DNA of 64,000 nt from the NCBI GenBank assembly GCA_964574985.1, contig CAZNPH010000007.1, positions 77,813 to 141,812 of the forward strand. The letters run 5' to 3'. The notes under the pieces were generated by a model, which was not told where the DNA came from, made no database searches, and worked only from the letters and a program-made list of their open reading frames with translations. The position numbers and the translations under genes are program-made. Positions 56,988-64,000 of the stretch are shown in pieces (position 1 is the stretch's first letter; the number at the start of each line of letters is the position of its first letter). This DNA comes from CAZNPH01 sp964574985 (GTDB lineage Bacteria; Bacteroidota; Bacteroidia; Bacteroidales; SM23-62).

Positions 56988-57977
56988 TTACATGATCCCC
57001 TGCCAATCCAGTTTTCCCACCTCCTCTTTCAGTCTGCCAAATTCATGATCATCCAGTTTTTGTTTATTGCTGTTTTCAAGTTCAGGTATTATTGCATTCT
57101 TCCTGATCTCCGGTTCTTGCCCGAGGAATTTCCCGATCTTATTTAAAGAAGATAAGACTCCGGCACATATTTCCTCATACGAAACCGTCAGATAATGTGC
57201 CTGATCCAATCCCCTCCTGAATCCGGCAATCTCTTTTGACAGACCATATACAAACAGTACGATCTTCTCATGTATGGAATTACTTTCGCAGATCTCCCGG
57301 GAATTGTATGGTTTTATCCTGGCCATCCAGGCAGATTCGAAATCCCAATTCATTTTCCGGGTTTCTGCCAACAATGACTGTGCGGTATACAAAGGATTTC
57401 TTGAATAAAAGATCAACCGGGCATCCGGGAATATATCCTGAAAGGTCGGAAGGTTGTTTGCAACCGCCGCACCTTTCAGGATCAGATGCTTTTGATATTT
57501 GTTGATGACGGAAAAGACCATACGGTATATTTCCTGTTTCTCCTGCTGATCCAGCAGATCCGGTTGCTCATCGTGCAAAGCAAGGCGTGAAAAGTGCTTT
57601 TGCCAGAAAAAAGGATGCTGGTTTGGGGCATGCAACCCACAATCCATCGTTTTGCCCCTGCTTGATGAAAAACAATTGTGTGGTTGATCCCGGTATATTT
57701 TCCTGCTCAGCCAGAATCCGGCAAATGGATTTTCCCTGCACAGGAAAACCAGATTATCAGGGTATAACACATCGAAACAATTGCTGATCAGCTGATACAA
57801 CAGGGTTGTCCCCGCACGTGGTACCCCAAGGATAAATACAGGCTGGGCTGCTTCGGGCTTCCCTGCATAGCATTCGATCACTCTCGTCTGAAAAGGGCTG
57901 AACAGTGGCAATGTATATTTAAATATTCTGCGAAGTATGAAATATTTTGTTTTTCTTAACATCCGGCAGAAAATCAT
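56988..57977 (-). CDS. Sulfotransferase-family protein
   Basis: A ~330-residue protein with the PAPS 5'-phosphosulfate loop FILGVPRAGTTLLYQLI (about residue 45) and the 3'-phosphate motif RLIFYSRNPLYTAQSLL (about residue 195), the two defining motifs of sulfotransferases. The N-terminus is basic and weakly hydrophobic. ATG 57977 is taken as start; GTG 57986 or ATG 57962 are alternatives. It is 10 bases before the deacetylase gene. The acceptor is unknown; glycan sulfation is inferred from the neighbours. Confidence 0.82.
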   Translation of the reverse strand: MIFCRMLRKTKYFILRRIFKYTLPLFSPFQTRVIECYAGKPEAAQPVFILGVPRAGTTLLYQLISNCFDVLYPDNLVFLCRENPFAGFWLSRKIYRDQPHNCFSSSRGKTMDCGLHAPNQHPFFWQKHFSRLALHDEQPDLLDQQEKQEIYRMVFSVINKYQKHLILKGAAVANNLPTFQDIFPDARLIFYSRNPLYTAQSLLAETRKMNWDFESAWMARIKPYNSREICESNSIHEKIVLFVYGLSKEIAGFRRGLDQAHYLTVSYEEICAGVLSSLNKIGKFLGQEPEIRKNAIIPELENSNKQKLDDHEFGRLKEEVGKLDWQGIM

Positions 57978-58028
57978 TGAACACACTCAAATGCATCACA
58001 ATTCCGCATCCTTCTTCCCTGGAGAACA

Positions 58029-58340
58029 TCAAAGCCTAAATATAGGGATATTTTTTTTGCTGGTTACCACGCTGCTGATACGGAAACACAGAAGTGAACC
58101 AACAGACATGCCGGGCATAAAAATCAACATGGCGATGATATTCGAATTCCCATTCCCTGTATGAATCTGTCCCAAATAACTGAAAGCATCATCCCGGAAT
58201 GAAAATTTCTGCCCGTACGTCAGCATACCAAGTATAAAAACGCTGATGGTCAGACCGATCAGGTACGTCAGGTAATTATTCACTTTCCGGCAGACCACCA
58301 CCTCTTCCATATGCTCATATTCCTCTGATTGTAAAAACAT
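58029..58340 (-). CDS. Small membrane protein, possibly truncated
   Basis: A 103-residue protein with two hydrophobic segments (YLTYLIGLTISVFILGML and NIIAMLIFMPGMSVGSLLC) joined by a polar loop with FSYLGQ. It loosely recalls the N-terminal part of DUF998-type membrane proteins (usually near 200 residues), so it may be truncated. It lies 51 bases upstream of the sulfotransferase start, in the same direction, and is probably the first gene of the cassette. Function unknown. Confidence 0.55.
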   Translation of the reverse strand: MFLQSEEYEHMEEVVVCRKVNNYLTYLIGLTISVFILGMLTYGQKFSFRDDAFSYLGQIHTGNGNSNIIAMLIFMPGMSVGSLLCFRISSVVTSKKNIPIFRL

Positions 58341-58448
58341 TCTCGTTTATTTCCTGGTGAAATAATATAAGGAATTTTCAATACAAAGTCAATATCGCGG
58401 TTTGGATAATCCCGTATGAATCAGAGCGAATTCAGGAATGCAATCAGG

Positions 58449-58991
58449 TCATCCAGTTCCGCACCGGAAAGATCCGGGATTGCCTGTTCTCAGCAGATCA
58501 TAAATAACCTGTCTGACAGCTTTTTGAATACCCGGAACATCCCCTTCGTTCGGCCCCGCCACATTCAATATTTCCGGACGAACCTCATTAAGCCATTCAT
58601 GAATTTTACCCGGTGTTTCCTTATGGAAGGGGTCGCAAACCAACATGGGCTTGTTCATCTTCCGGCAACAGGCCCTGGTCCAAAGGGTTCCTGCATCTCC
58701 ACCGGTTCCCCGCAGACTTGTATGCTTTTGTACAGGTTCCAGGATCAATGTGGCATCCGAATCCCGCACGTTCCATTCGGTTCTGAGCGAACGGGGGACA
58801 TCCGGGGCAGATACGCTTCTTTCCACGGGCGTTTCCAGAAGGGGATACTTTTCCGGGATGGGCCCGTCTTCAGAGTTCCTGTCCGGAGGGCACCACCCCC
58901 CGGTATCAATTCCCATATCAAGGGCTCCATCCAGTGCGCCCCGGTCAACACCGGTTTGCCCGCCGGACACTATTTTCCTCAAATAATTCAA
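58449..58991 (-). CDS. SLOG-fold protein (putative molybdenum carrier / cpYpsA-like)
   Basis: A 180-residue Rossmann-like protein with the nucleotide-binding KIVSGGQTGVDRGALDGAL start, GGWCPPDRNSEDG and a VRDSDATLILEP strand-loop. These fit the family named putative molybdenum carrier, now placed in the YpsA-related SLOG superfamily (nucleotide-derived ligand sensing). Role unknown. It stands alone between the cassette and the serpin gene. Confidence 0.8.
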   Translation of the reverse strand: MNYLRKIVSGGQTGVDRGALDGALDMGIDTGGWCPPDRNSEDGPIPEKYPLLETPVERSVSAPDVPRSLRTEWNVRDSDATLILEPVQKHTSLRGTGGDAGTLWTRACCRKMNKPMLVCDPFHKETPGKIHEWLNEVRPEILNVAGPNEGDVPGIQKAVRQVIYDLLRTGNPGSFRCGTG

Positions 58992-59036
58992 AAAGGTCAG
59001 AATGTTGGAGACCCGGAAAGATCAAAGATAAAAAAA

Positions 59037-60299
59037 TCAGGAATATCCGGGTTTGCCGACCTTCCCGATAAAAACAACGGCCCCGGTTGAATTTTCCTTA
59101 ATGCAATAAAGGAAAGGCCTGTCGGCCTTAAAAATGACGGGGCTGCCTCCTCCGGCGGAAGAATTTTCGCGAAGTTCAACAATGGTGGCCGCTGCGGCTT
59201 CGGTCCCTTCCTCCTGCACATCGATGAAGGTCTGGTGGATCACCCTGGATATGAAAAGTTCCCTGCCCTTTTCGGGGTTTATACCGGAAAAATCCGCTTC
59301 ACCGGGCTGGAAAGCGACTCCCAGTCCGAGGTTGATCAGGGGATCGTTCAGCATGCCCTTGAATTCATACTTGAATTTGGGCATTTCGACCCGGACACCT
59401 CTGAGCAGGGGATTTTCAAACCATGAATCCCACTGGCCGGCATCCAGCTTCTCCACCAGATCCGAAACCGTATTTCCTGTATTGGGCAACATCACCACCA
59501 TACTGAACGTGCTGTTCCCGTACGGGAGCTCAACCGCGGCAAAGTCTTCATTCGAAGTATATGCAAAATCACCGCTTACCACCATGAAATCGGCCCGGTG
59601 TTCGGATCCGTCCGGAAGGGTAAAGTCCCCTTCGTAGGTATCTTCCTTCTCGAATTGATATTTCCAGGCGGCATTGAAGTAAATCGCGTTGATCAGGTAC
59701 ATCACCGCGTCTGCAGGAATATAATCCAGCATGTCCCTGATCTTTCCGTTGGTCTTGTCCTCGATCCACTGATTGATCAGTTCAAGTGTGGCAGGGTCCG
59801 AAAAATCGGTCTCCTGTACTCCGGCATCGAAATATTCCCGGTTGGTGGCAATGAATTCTGCCAGTACTTCAAATCCCAGCCGGTACCAGATACTGTTGGC
59901 AATGGAAAATTCTACGTTGTCGTCAAGGGTGACCAGCTGATCCATCAGGTCCCTGTAGCTTTCATTGATCTCCTCCGTGGTGAGTCCGTCAAAATGCAGC
60001 ACATCCTCAAATGCCTGAAGGGTAGTGCTGTCGGCCCCGTTGTATGTCATGCCCAGGGCACAGGAAACACTCAGGGGAGAGATCATGAGGTTTTCTTCAT
60101 CATTCAGGGCATACACTTCCCGGAACAGTTCAAATCCGAATTCTTTGTCTGCTTCCAGTATCTCCGCAGATTTCCCTGTCAGGATTATTCGAGCCGGCTT
60201 ATCCGGATTCTTCTTCCCCGGCGAACCGAATTTTTCACAGGAAATCATGCTGCCTGCCAGAGAAAAAACAAGGATAAGTAAAATGATATTCATTCTCAT
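59037..60299 (-). CDS. Serpin-family protease inhibitor lipoprotein
   Basis: From ATG 60299 the 420-residue protein has a lipoprotein signal (LVFSLAGSMISCEKFG), then a full serpin fold: NLMISPLSVSCALGMTYNGA, VMYLINAIYFNAAWKYQF, AVELPYGNSTFSMVVMLP and FKADRPFLYCIKE near the end. The hinge EEGTEAAAAT in the reactive-centre loop has small residues at P15-P9, expected for an inhibitory serpin that inserts its loop. P1 falls near the ELRENSSAGG stretch and cannot be fixed by eye. Longer start at 60329 rejected. A surface-attached inhibitor of host or competitor proteases is a plausible role. Confidence 0.88.
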   Translation of the reverse strand: MRMNIILLILVFSLAGSMISCEKFGSPGKKNPDKPARIILTGKSAEILEADKEFGFELFREVYALNDEENLMISPLSVSCALGMTYNGADSTTLQAFEDVLHFDGLTTEEINESYRDLMDQLVTLDDNVEFSIANSIWYRLGFEVLAEFIATNREYFDAGVQETDFSDPATLELINQWIEDKTNGKIRDMLDYIPADAVMYLINAIYFNAAWKYQFEKEDTYEGDFTLPDGSEHRADFMVVSGDFAYTSNEDFAAVELPYGNSTFSMVVMLPNTGNTVSDLVEKLDAGQWDSWFENPLLRGVRVEMPKFKYEFKGMLNDPLINLGLGVAFQPGEADFSGINPEKGRELFISRVIHQTFIDVQEEGTEAAAATIVELRENSSAGGGSPVIFKADRPFLYCIKENSTGAVVFIGKVGKPGYS

Positions 60300-60537
60300 G
60301 ACGGCGTGATTTATGTTTTCTACATACAATGATGTCCATCCTTTATCAAAGGTTGCGTTGCAGGATCATATATCAGGAAAAATTTTATCTTCCACCCAAT
60401 CCATGGGCACCATCCGGGGAATATTTTCATTCCGTTCTCATGTTGTGATCATCATTTGTTTCCCTGAAAAAATCACGTCGGTCCATGGTATTTATTCTAT
60501 CTTTGATTATACCTTGATGTAAAATTACGAAAGTGCC

Positions 60538-61407
60538 ATGAAAGCCCACCCACTGGTCATCTGTCTTATATTGAATCTGAACATGCTCGCCCAACCGGGT
60601 ACCGTCATACAGAAAGAAAAAGTATATAAGACCATAAACGGGCATGAACTGAAAGCCGTTATCTTTTACACGCAGCAAACCCTAAACAAAAAAGATAATC
60701 CGGCCATTGCGTTTTTTCACGGAGGAGGATGGGCCTACGGGAGTCCGTCAGACTTCCACGGAGCATGCGTCCGGTATGCCAAAAAAGGATTTGTAACCTT
60801 TTCTTTCCAGTACCGGCTATCCGTCAATGAGGACGGATCGGTCCCCCATCCGGATATTACCCCTGTGGAAAACACGAAAGATGCAAGATCCGCCATGAGA
60901 TGGCTGAGGAAAAACGCTGCATCCCTCAGAATCGATCCGGACAGGATCGCGGCCGGAGGCAAATCCGCCGGCGGACAACTGGCGATGTCCGGGGCCATGA
61001 TGGATGAGATCAACGAAGACACAGATGACCTGAGCGTGAGTCCGGCCCCCAACGCACTGCTGCTTTTTTCAAGCAATGTCAATACAATCGAAGCATGGGT
61101 CGACCGGTTGCTGGACGAAAGAAGAAAGGAAATCTGGTCCATATCCCCCTGGCACAATCTGAAGCCGGGCATGCCCCCGACCATCGCCTTTCATGGAAAA
61201 GAAGACTGTACGGTGCCTTTTTGGATCGTAGAGCTTTTCGAGGAAAAAACACTCGGGATCGGCAATTATTTCCAGCTGATCGCCTTTGAAGACCGCAAGC
61301 ATTTCCTGGGCATGGGCAATGAGAAATATGCAAACAATTTTGATGAAGAGATACTGGAAAGAACCGATGAGTTCCTGATCAAGTTCGGATTCATGCCGGA
61401 AAAATGA
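60538..61407 (+). CDS. Alpha/beta hydrolase (HSL-type esterase), exported
   Basis: A 289-residue protein with a short signal-like N-terminus (LVICLILNLNMLAQPG). The oxyanion motif AFFHGGGWAYGS, the nucleophile elbow AAGGKSAGGQ (GxSxG-type) and the later KEDCTVPFW (acid Asp) and FEDRKHFLGM (catalytic His) complete the triad. Similar enzymes deacylate acetylated glycans or small esters; specificity unknown. Divergent from the serpin gene, with ~240 bases between them. Confidence 0.85.
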   Translation: MKAHPLVICLILNLNMLAQPGTVIQKEKVYKTINGHELKAVIFYTQQTLNKKDNPAIAFFHGGGWAYGSPSDFHGACVRYAKKGFVTFSFQYRLSVNEDGSVPHPDITPVENTKDARSAMRWLRKNAASLRIDPDRIAAGGKSAGGQLAMSGAMMDEINEDTDDLSVSPAPNALLLFSSNVNTIEAWVDRLLDERRKEIWSISPWHNLKPGMPPTIAFHGKEDCTVPFWIVELFEEKTLGIGNYFQLIAFEDRKHFLGMGNEKYANNFDEEILERTDEFLIKFGFMPEK

Positions 61408-61644
61408 TCCCGGCCCAATATAAAAAACGTAGGGCTCAAGATGCACTTTCCTGTCAACCGAATGAAAAGTTTGTTAATAGCACTTGGCTTCACTTAAACT
61501 ACTGCCTGCCCTATGTTTTTTATACATTGTTGTATTTTAGTAGCCGCCCTTTCCCCAATGTTCCTTAGAAGCACTTTGTCCTTCTTTTTTGTCACGAGGG
61601 AGAGGTTTTTATTTACTCACATCATAATTGATTTTCATGTTCAT

Positions 61645-63061
61645 TTACACGTTTATTTTCCAATACCCCCCTTTATCCGGTCCAACTCTGTCGATGATGT
61701 CTTTTTCTTTCAGCTTTGCCAGTTGTTTTTCTACCGCTCTTTCCGTAACGCCTATTATTTCTGCCATTTCAGAAGCAGATATGTATTGGTTCCCAAAAAT
61801 TAGCTCAACTATTTTCTCCGAACCTCCCCCGAACTTTTCTCCGAACCTCATCCCAATCGGAGGTTGAAACAGCTTCTTTACTTTCTTTGGCCTTTAGCGG
61901 AATAACGGTTTTGAAAACATCCTCCTCAATGAACTCCGGTTTTGTTCCCGAAGTATAAATGCCACAATATTTGAAGGTATTCCGTACTCCTGAACCCAGT
62001 TCGTCTACACGTCCGATTTCTTTGAAGAACTTGGCGATTACCGGATTCTTGGGATAGGGTGAGAAGTTGGCCGGGTCGATCACTCCACCGTCATGCGGAC
62101 GGTTCCAGTTCTCAGCCAGCACCCGGTCTTTTTCAATGATGAACCTGGCCGGAAAAGCATTGGCAAATTCCCGGTGGATTAGCAGGTTGCCAACTACTTC
62201 ACGGAAAATACGGTCACGGAGACTGATTTGTTGTTCTCCTTCCTGGTAGAACTTGTCAGGCATATTTTTTCGCACAAATGCCATTAGCCGGTCATAACTT
62301 TCAATGAGATTGGTGCGGATGTCGTCCCGGTCGTCATAGCGATCCACATTTTCTACACGGAGTATGGCGTCTGTTTTATGGTGGGGCAATACGCTTTGTA
62401 TGACTTCATCTTTTCCGAGCAGCAATACGTCTGCAAGTGTATAACCGTCTTTCCCGGTCTGGTGGTCGTGCTTGAACAATCCGGCTGAACGCAGGAGTTC
62501 TTCATCCATCATATCCTGCCAGGGATGGTCTGCCCGTTCGTTTTTGGCCAGGGTGCGGACACGGCTGAACAATTCAGGTTTAAAATCCGAAAGTTTCAGG
62601 TAAGGATAAATCCGGTTTTCGGAATAGGTAGCTTGCTTTCGCAGGTATAATTGGGTGACTTGTTCGGTTTGCCGGGTAATGTCAAAATCTCCATCCTCAT
62701 TCCGGTCGAAGATATTCCCGTTAGTGCTGTGTACCTGCGAACTTTCCGGCACATATACATAGATCACTTTCTTGCCTTCGTAATCAATTACCTGTGTTGA
62801 CAGGTAAAACGGAGGACTAAGCTTTTGCGGATTGTTGGCATTGGTGACTATGTTGTTGACAATGTCCTGTACGCAACCTTCAATCACTCCTTCCACTGTT
62901 CCGTCATTCTTCACCCCCAACAGCAAATGACCGCCCCTGCGATTGAGAAAGGCACAAATGGATTCAAAGGCATCCTTATTCAGCTCAAATTGAGAGGTTT
63001 TGAACTCGATTTCAATGCCTTCGCCTTTTTATAGTATGTCTTTGAGTTTTTCGGGGGTCAT
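61645..63061 (-). pseudogene. AlbA/Schlafen-type DNA-binding regulator, two lesions
   Basis: Reconstructed from ATG 63061: ten codons (MTPEKLKDIL), then TAA at 63029-63031. The same frame goes on as KGEGIEIEFKTSQFELNKDAFESI... FLNRRGGHLLLGVKNDG, the AlbA_2 domain. A RecG-C/HATPase_c_4-like domain follows (REVVGNLLIHREF, VDELGSGVRNTFKYCG). Near the end the frame stops early at 61805; dropping one G from the five-G run near 61829-61833 restores the winged-helix C-terminus (SEKIVELIF, ASEMAEIIGVTERAVEKQLAKLKEKD) to 61645. Such proteins are usually regulators linked to mobile or defence genes. Probably inactive, or both lesions are sequencing errors. Confidence 0.78.
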
Positions 63062-63111
63062 TATAAATATTCAATTAGCTTTTCTTTCTGTGTCCATTTT
63101 ATAGCAAGCGA

Positions 63112-63678
63112 CTATATTGGTGGCGGATTAATTGCACGGTCGTGAATTTTTGCTTGTGCAATAATTTCGTCACTGGTTTCTTGCCAATTATCATCGCTGT
63201 AAACACGTCTATTACCAGTAGCCTTATCAAAATTAATAATGTGTTCAGCTAATTCTTGAGAATTAATCGTGGCCCAGTCAGAAAGACGCTCTACATTAAA
63301 TTGTTGCCTTATTTCATCATAATTGTCAATGATGAAGTTTTTAGCACGACCGTAAAGGTCTGGAACGAATATATTGAAAGGGATAATTGAAAGTATATTA
63401 TCAAGATTCATTTCTTGGGTAAGCCGTTCGATATATAGGTTTGTAACATCAATTGATTGACCTGTTTTTATAGCAGTAATTGCCTCATAGGCACCCCTGA
63501 TATATTTGCTTTTAATATCATCAACATTTTCAGGAAAACTAATAATTTCTGTCCCCTCAATCGGTATTATTAATATAAATCCTTTACCCCTATCTTCCGT
63601 TGGAATATGAGGCAGTATTTCCTTCTTCAAAAAGGATTCCGCATCTTGATAATTTGAAGGAGGATAAATGATGCGCAT
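63112..63678 (-). CDS. Hypothetical protein
   Basis: A 188-residue soluble protein starting MRIIYPPSNYQDAESFLKK, with no signal peptide or transmembrane segment and no recognised motif. The composition (Ile/Asp/Glu-rich, AT-rich codons) differs from the GC-richer genes to the left, which suggests a horizontally acquired segment. It follows the next gene upstream by 9 bases and probably shares its transcript. Confidence 0.6.
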   Translation of the reverse strand: MRIIYPPSNYQDAESFLKKEILPHIPTEDRGKGFILIIPIEGTEIISFPENVDDIKSKYIRGAYEAITAIKTGQSIDVTNLYIERLTQEMNLDNILSIIPFNIFVPDLYGRAKNFIIDNYDEIRQQFNVERLSDWATINSQELAEHIINFDKATGNRRVYSDDNWQETSDEIIAQAKIHDRAINPPPI

Positions 63679-63687
63679 ATACAAGAA

Positions 63688-63924
63688 TTAAATGCTTTCA
63701 GGCAACAGTCCCCATCGCCTTGTGCCAATATGGATATGTGGGTATCGGTTAAGAACTTCTTGGACTCTCTGAATCTTTTGGAATCTATTTGCCAATAATA
63801 GAAACGCCTTTGAACGTTGAGCAAGTGTTTTTACATCTCTGTCCACTTTAGCTGCAATGTCTTTTTCAAGCTGTTGAACACTAAGCTTGCCTTTCCCAAT
63901 TAGAACTGCAAACGTATATCTCAA
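63688..63924 (-). CDS. Hypothetical protein, possibly lacking its N-terminus
   Basis: About 78 residues from a TTG (RYTFAVLIGKGKLSVQQLEK, then KTLAQRSKAFLLLANRFQKI). The frame stays open 16 more codons upstream without any ATG, so this is either a TTG-start gene or the C-terminal piece of a broken one. It resembles no family I recognise. It is co-oriented with the hypothetical gene downstream and is AT-rich like it. Confidence 0.45.
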   Translation of the reverse strand: MRYTFAVLIGKGKLSVQQLEKDIAAKVDRDVKTLAQRSKAFLLLANRFQKIQRVQEVLNRYPHIHIGTRRWGLLPESI

Positions 63925-64000
63925 TTCCTCTATTTGTTTCTTTTCTAATCCGAAGTTCCCTTTAAAAAATCCTTAAAAACCGTCCGCAAACATTTGATAG

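Noticed and set aside
61513..61803. Plus-strand 96-codon frame downstream of the hydrolase
   Set aside because: Phe-rich and antisense to the reconstructed winged-helix end of the AlbA gene; a shadow frame.
1..64000. CRISPR array, tRNA or rRNA genes
   Set aside because: No spaced direct repeats of CRISPR type and no recognisable tRNA or rRNA segments were found on reading; the tandem repeats seen are coding.

Overview
The window looks like a draft-genome or metagenome contig from an anaerobic member of the Bacteroidota, probably Bacteroidales-like. The evidence is a short 287-residue primary sigma factor, TAnnTTTG-type promoters, pyruvate:ferredoxin oxidoreductase, a Rho factor with a long low-complexity N-terminal insertion, a giant secreted protein with a type IX secretion C-terminal domain, and many secreted or lipoprotein glycosidases. 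One 100-N scaffold gap lies at 19793-19892.

Layout. 1-6406: the end of an O-acetylhomoserine sulfhydrylase gene, then a branched-chain amino acid operon (ilvD-ilvB-ilvN-ilvC) preceded by a 22-codon Val/Leu/Ile-rich leader peptide and a transcription attenuator. 6547-14562: housekeeping genes (rhomboid protease, tsaC, trkH/trkA potassium uptake, comEC, a dihydroorotate-dehydrogenase-like oxidoreductase, def, ruvX). 14626-21428: nifJ, rho and rpoD. 21545-37684: a caspase-like secreted peptidase facing a four-gene minus-strand run (Tat-signal protein, lipoprotein, 3298-residue multidomain surface protein, PEGA-domain protein). The giant gene carries a 0.7 kb, nearly identical internal direct repeat.

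37.7-52.4 kb is an accessory, partly decayed carbohydrate region. It has a GH43 enzyme, a GH63/MGH1-like glucosidase lipoprotein, a cation exchanger fused in frame to a broken GH43, remnants of GH16 and enolase-superfamily genes, a uroporphyrinogen-decarboxylase-family methyltransferase, a parallel beta-helix gene with an in-frame stop, and a tandem FAD oxidoreductase. Three copies of a GC-rich intergenic repeat (two direct, one inverted) lie around it.

52.4-64 kb: phosphofructokinase, a citramalate/isopropylmalate synthase-type enzyme, and a compact minus-strand cassette of D-glucuronyl C5-epimerase, polysaccharide deacetylase, sulfotransferase and a small membrane protein. These are followed by a SLOG-fold protein, a serpin lipoprotein, an alpha/beta hydrolase, a doubly broken AlbA/RecG-like regulator and two unrecognised genes.

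The most interesting candidate is the epimerase-deacetylase-sulfotransferase cassette. Its three chemistries match those that convert heparosan-type chains into heparan sulfate, which suggests a bacterial uronate-containing sulfated polysaccharide. The substrate and the polymerase are not visible here. The ilv attenuator is the best-supported regulatory finding. All assignments come from reading the sequence; no database search was run.
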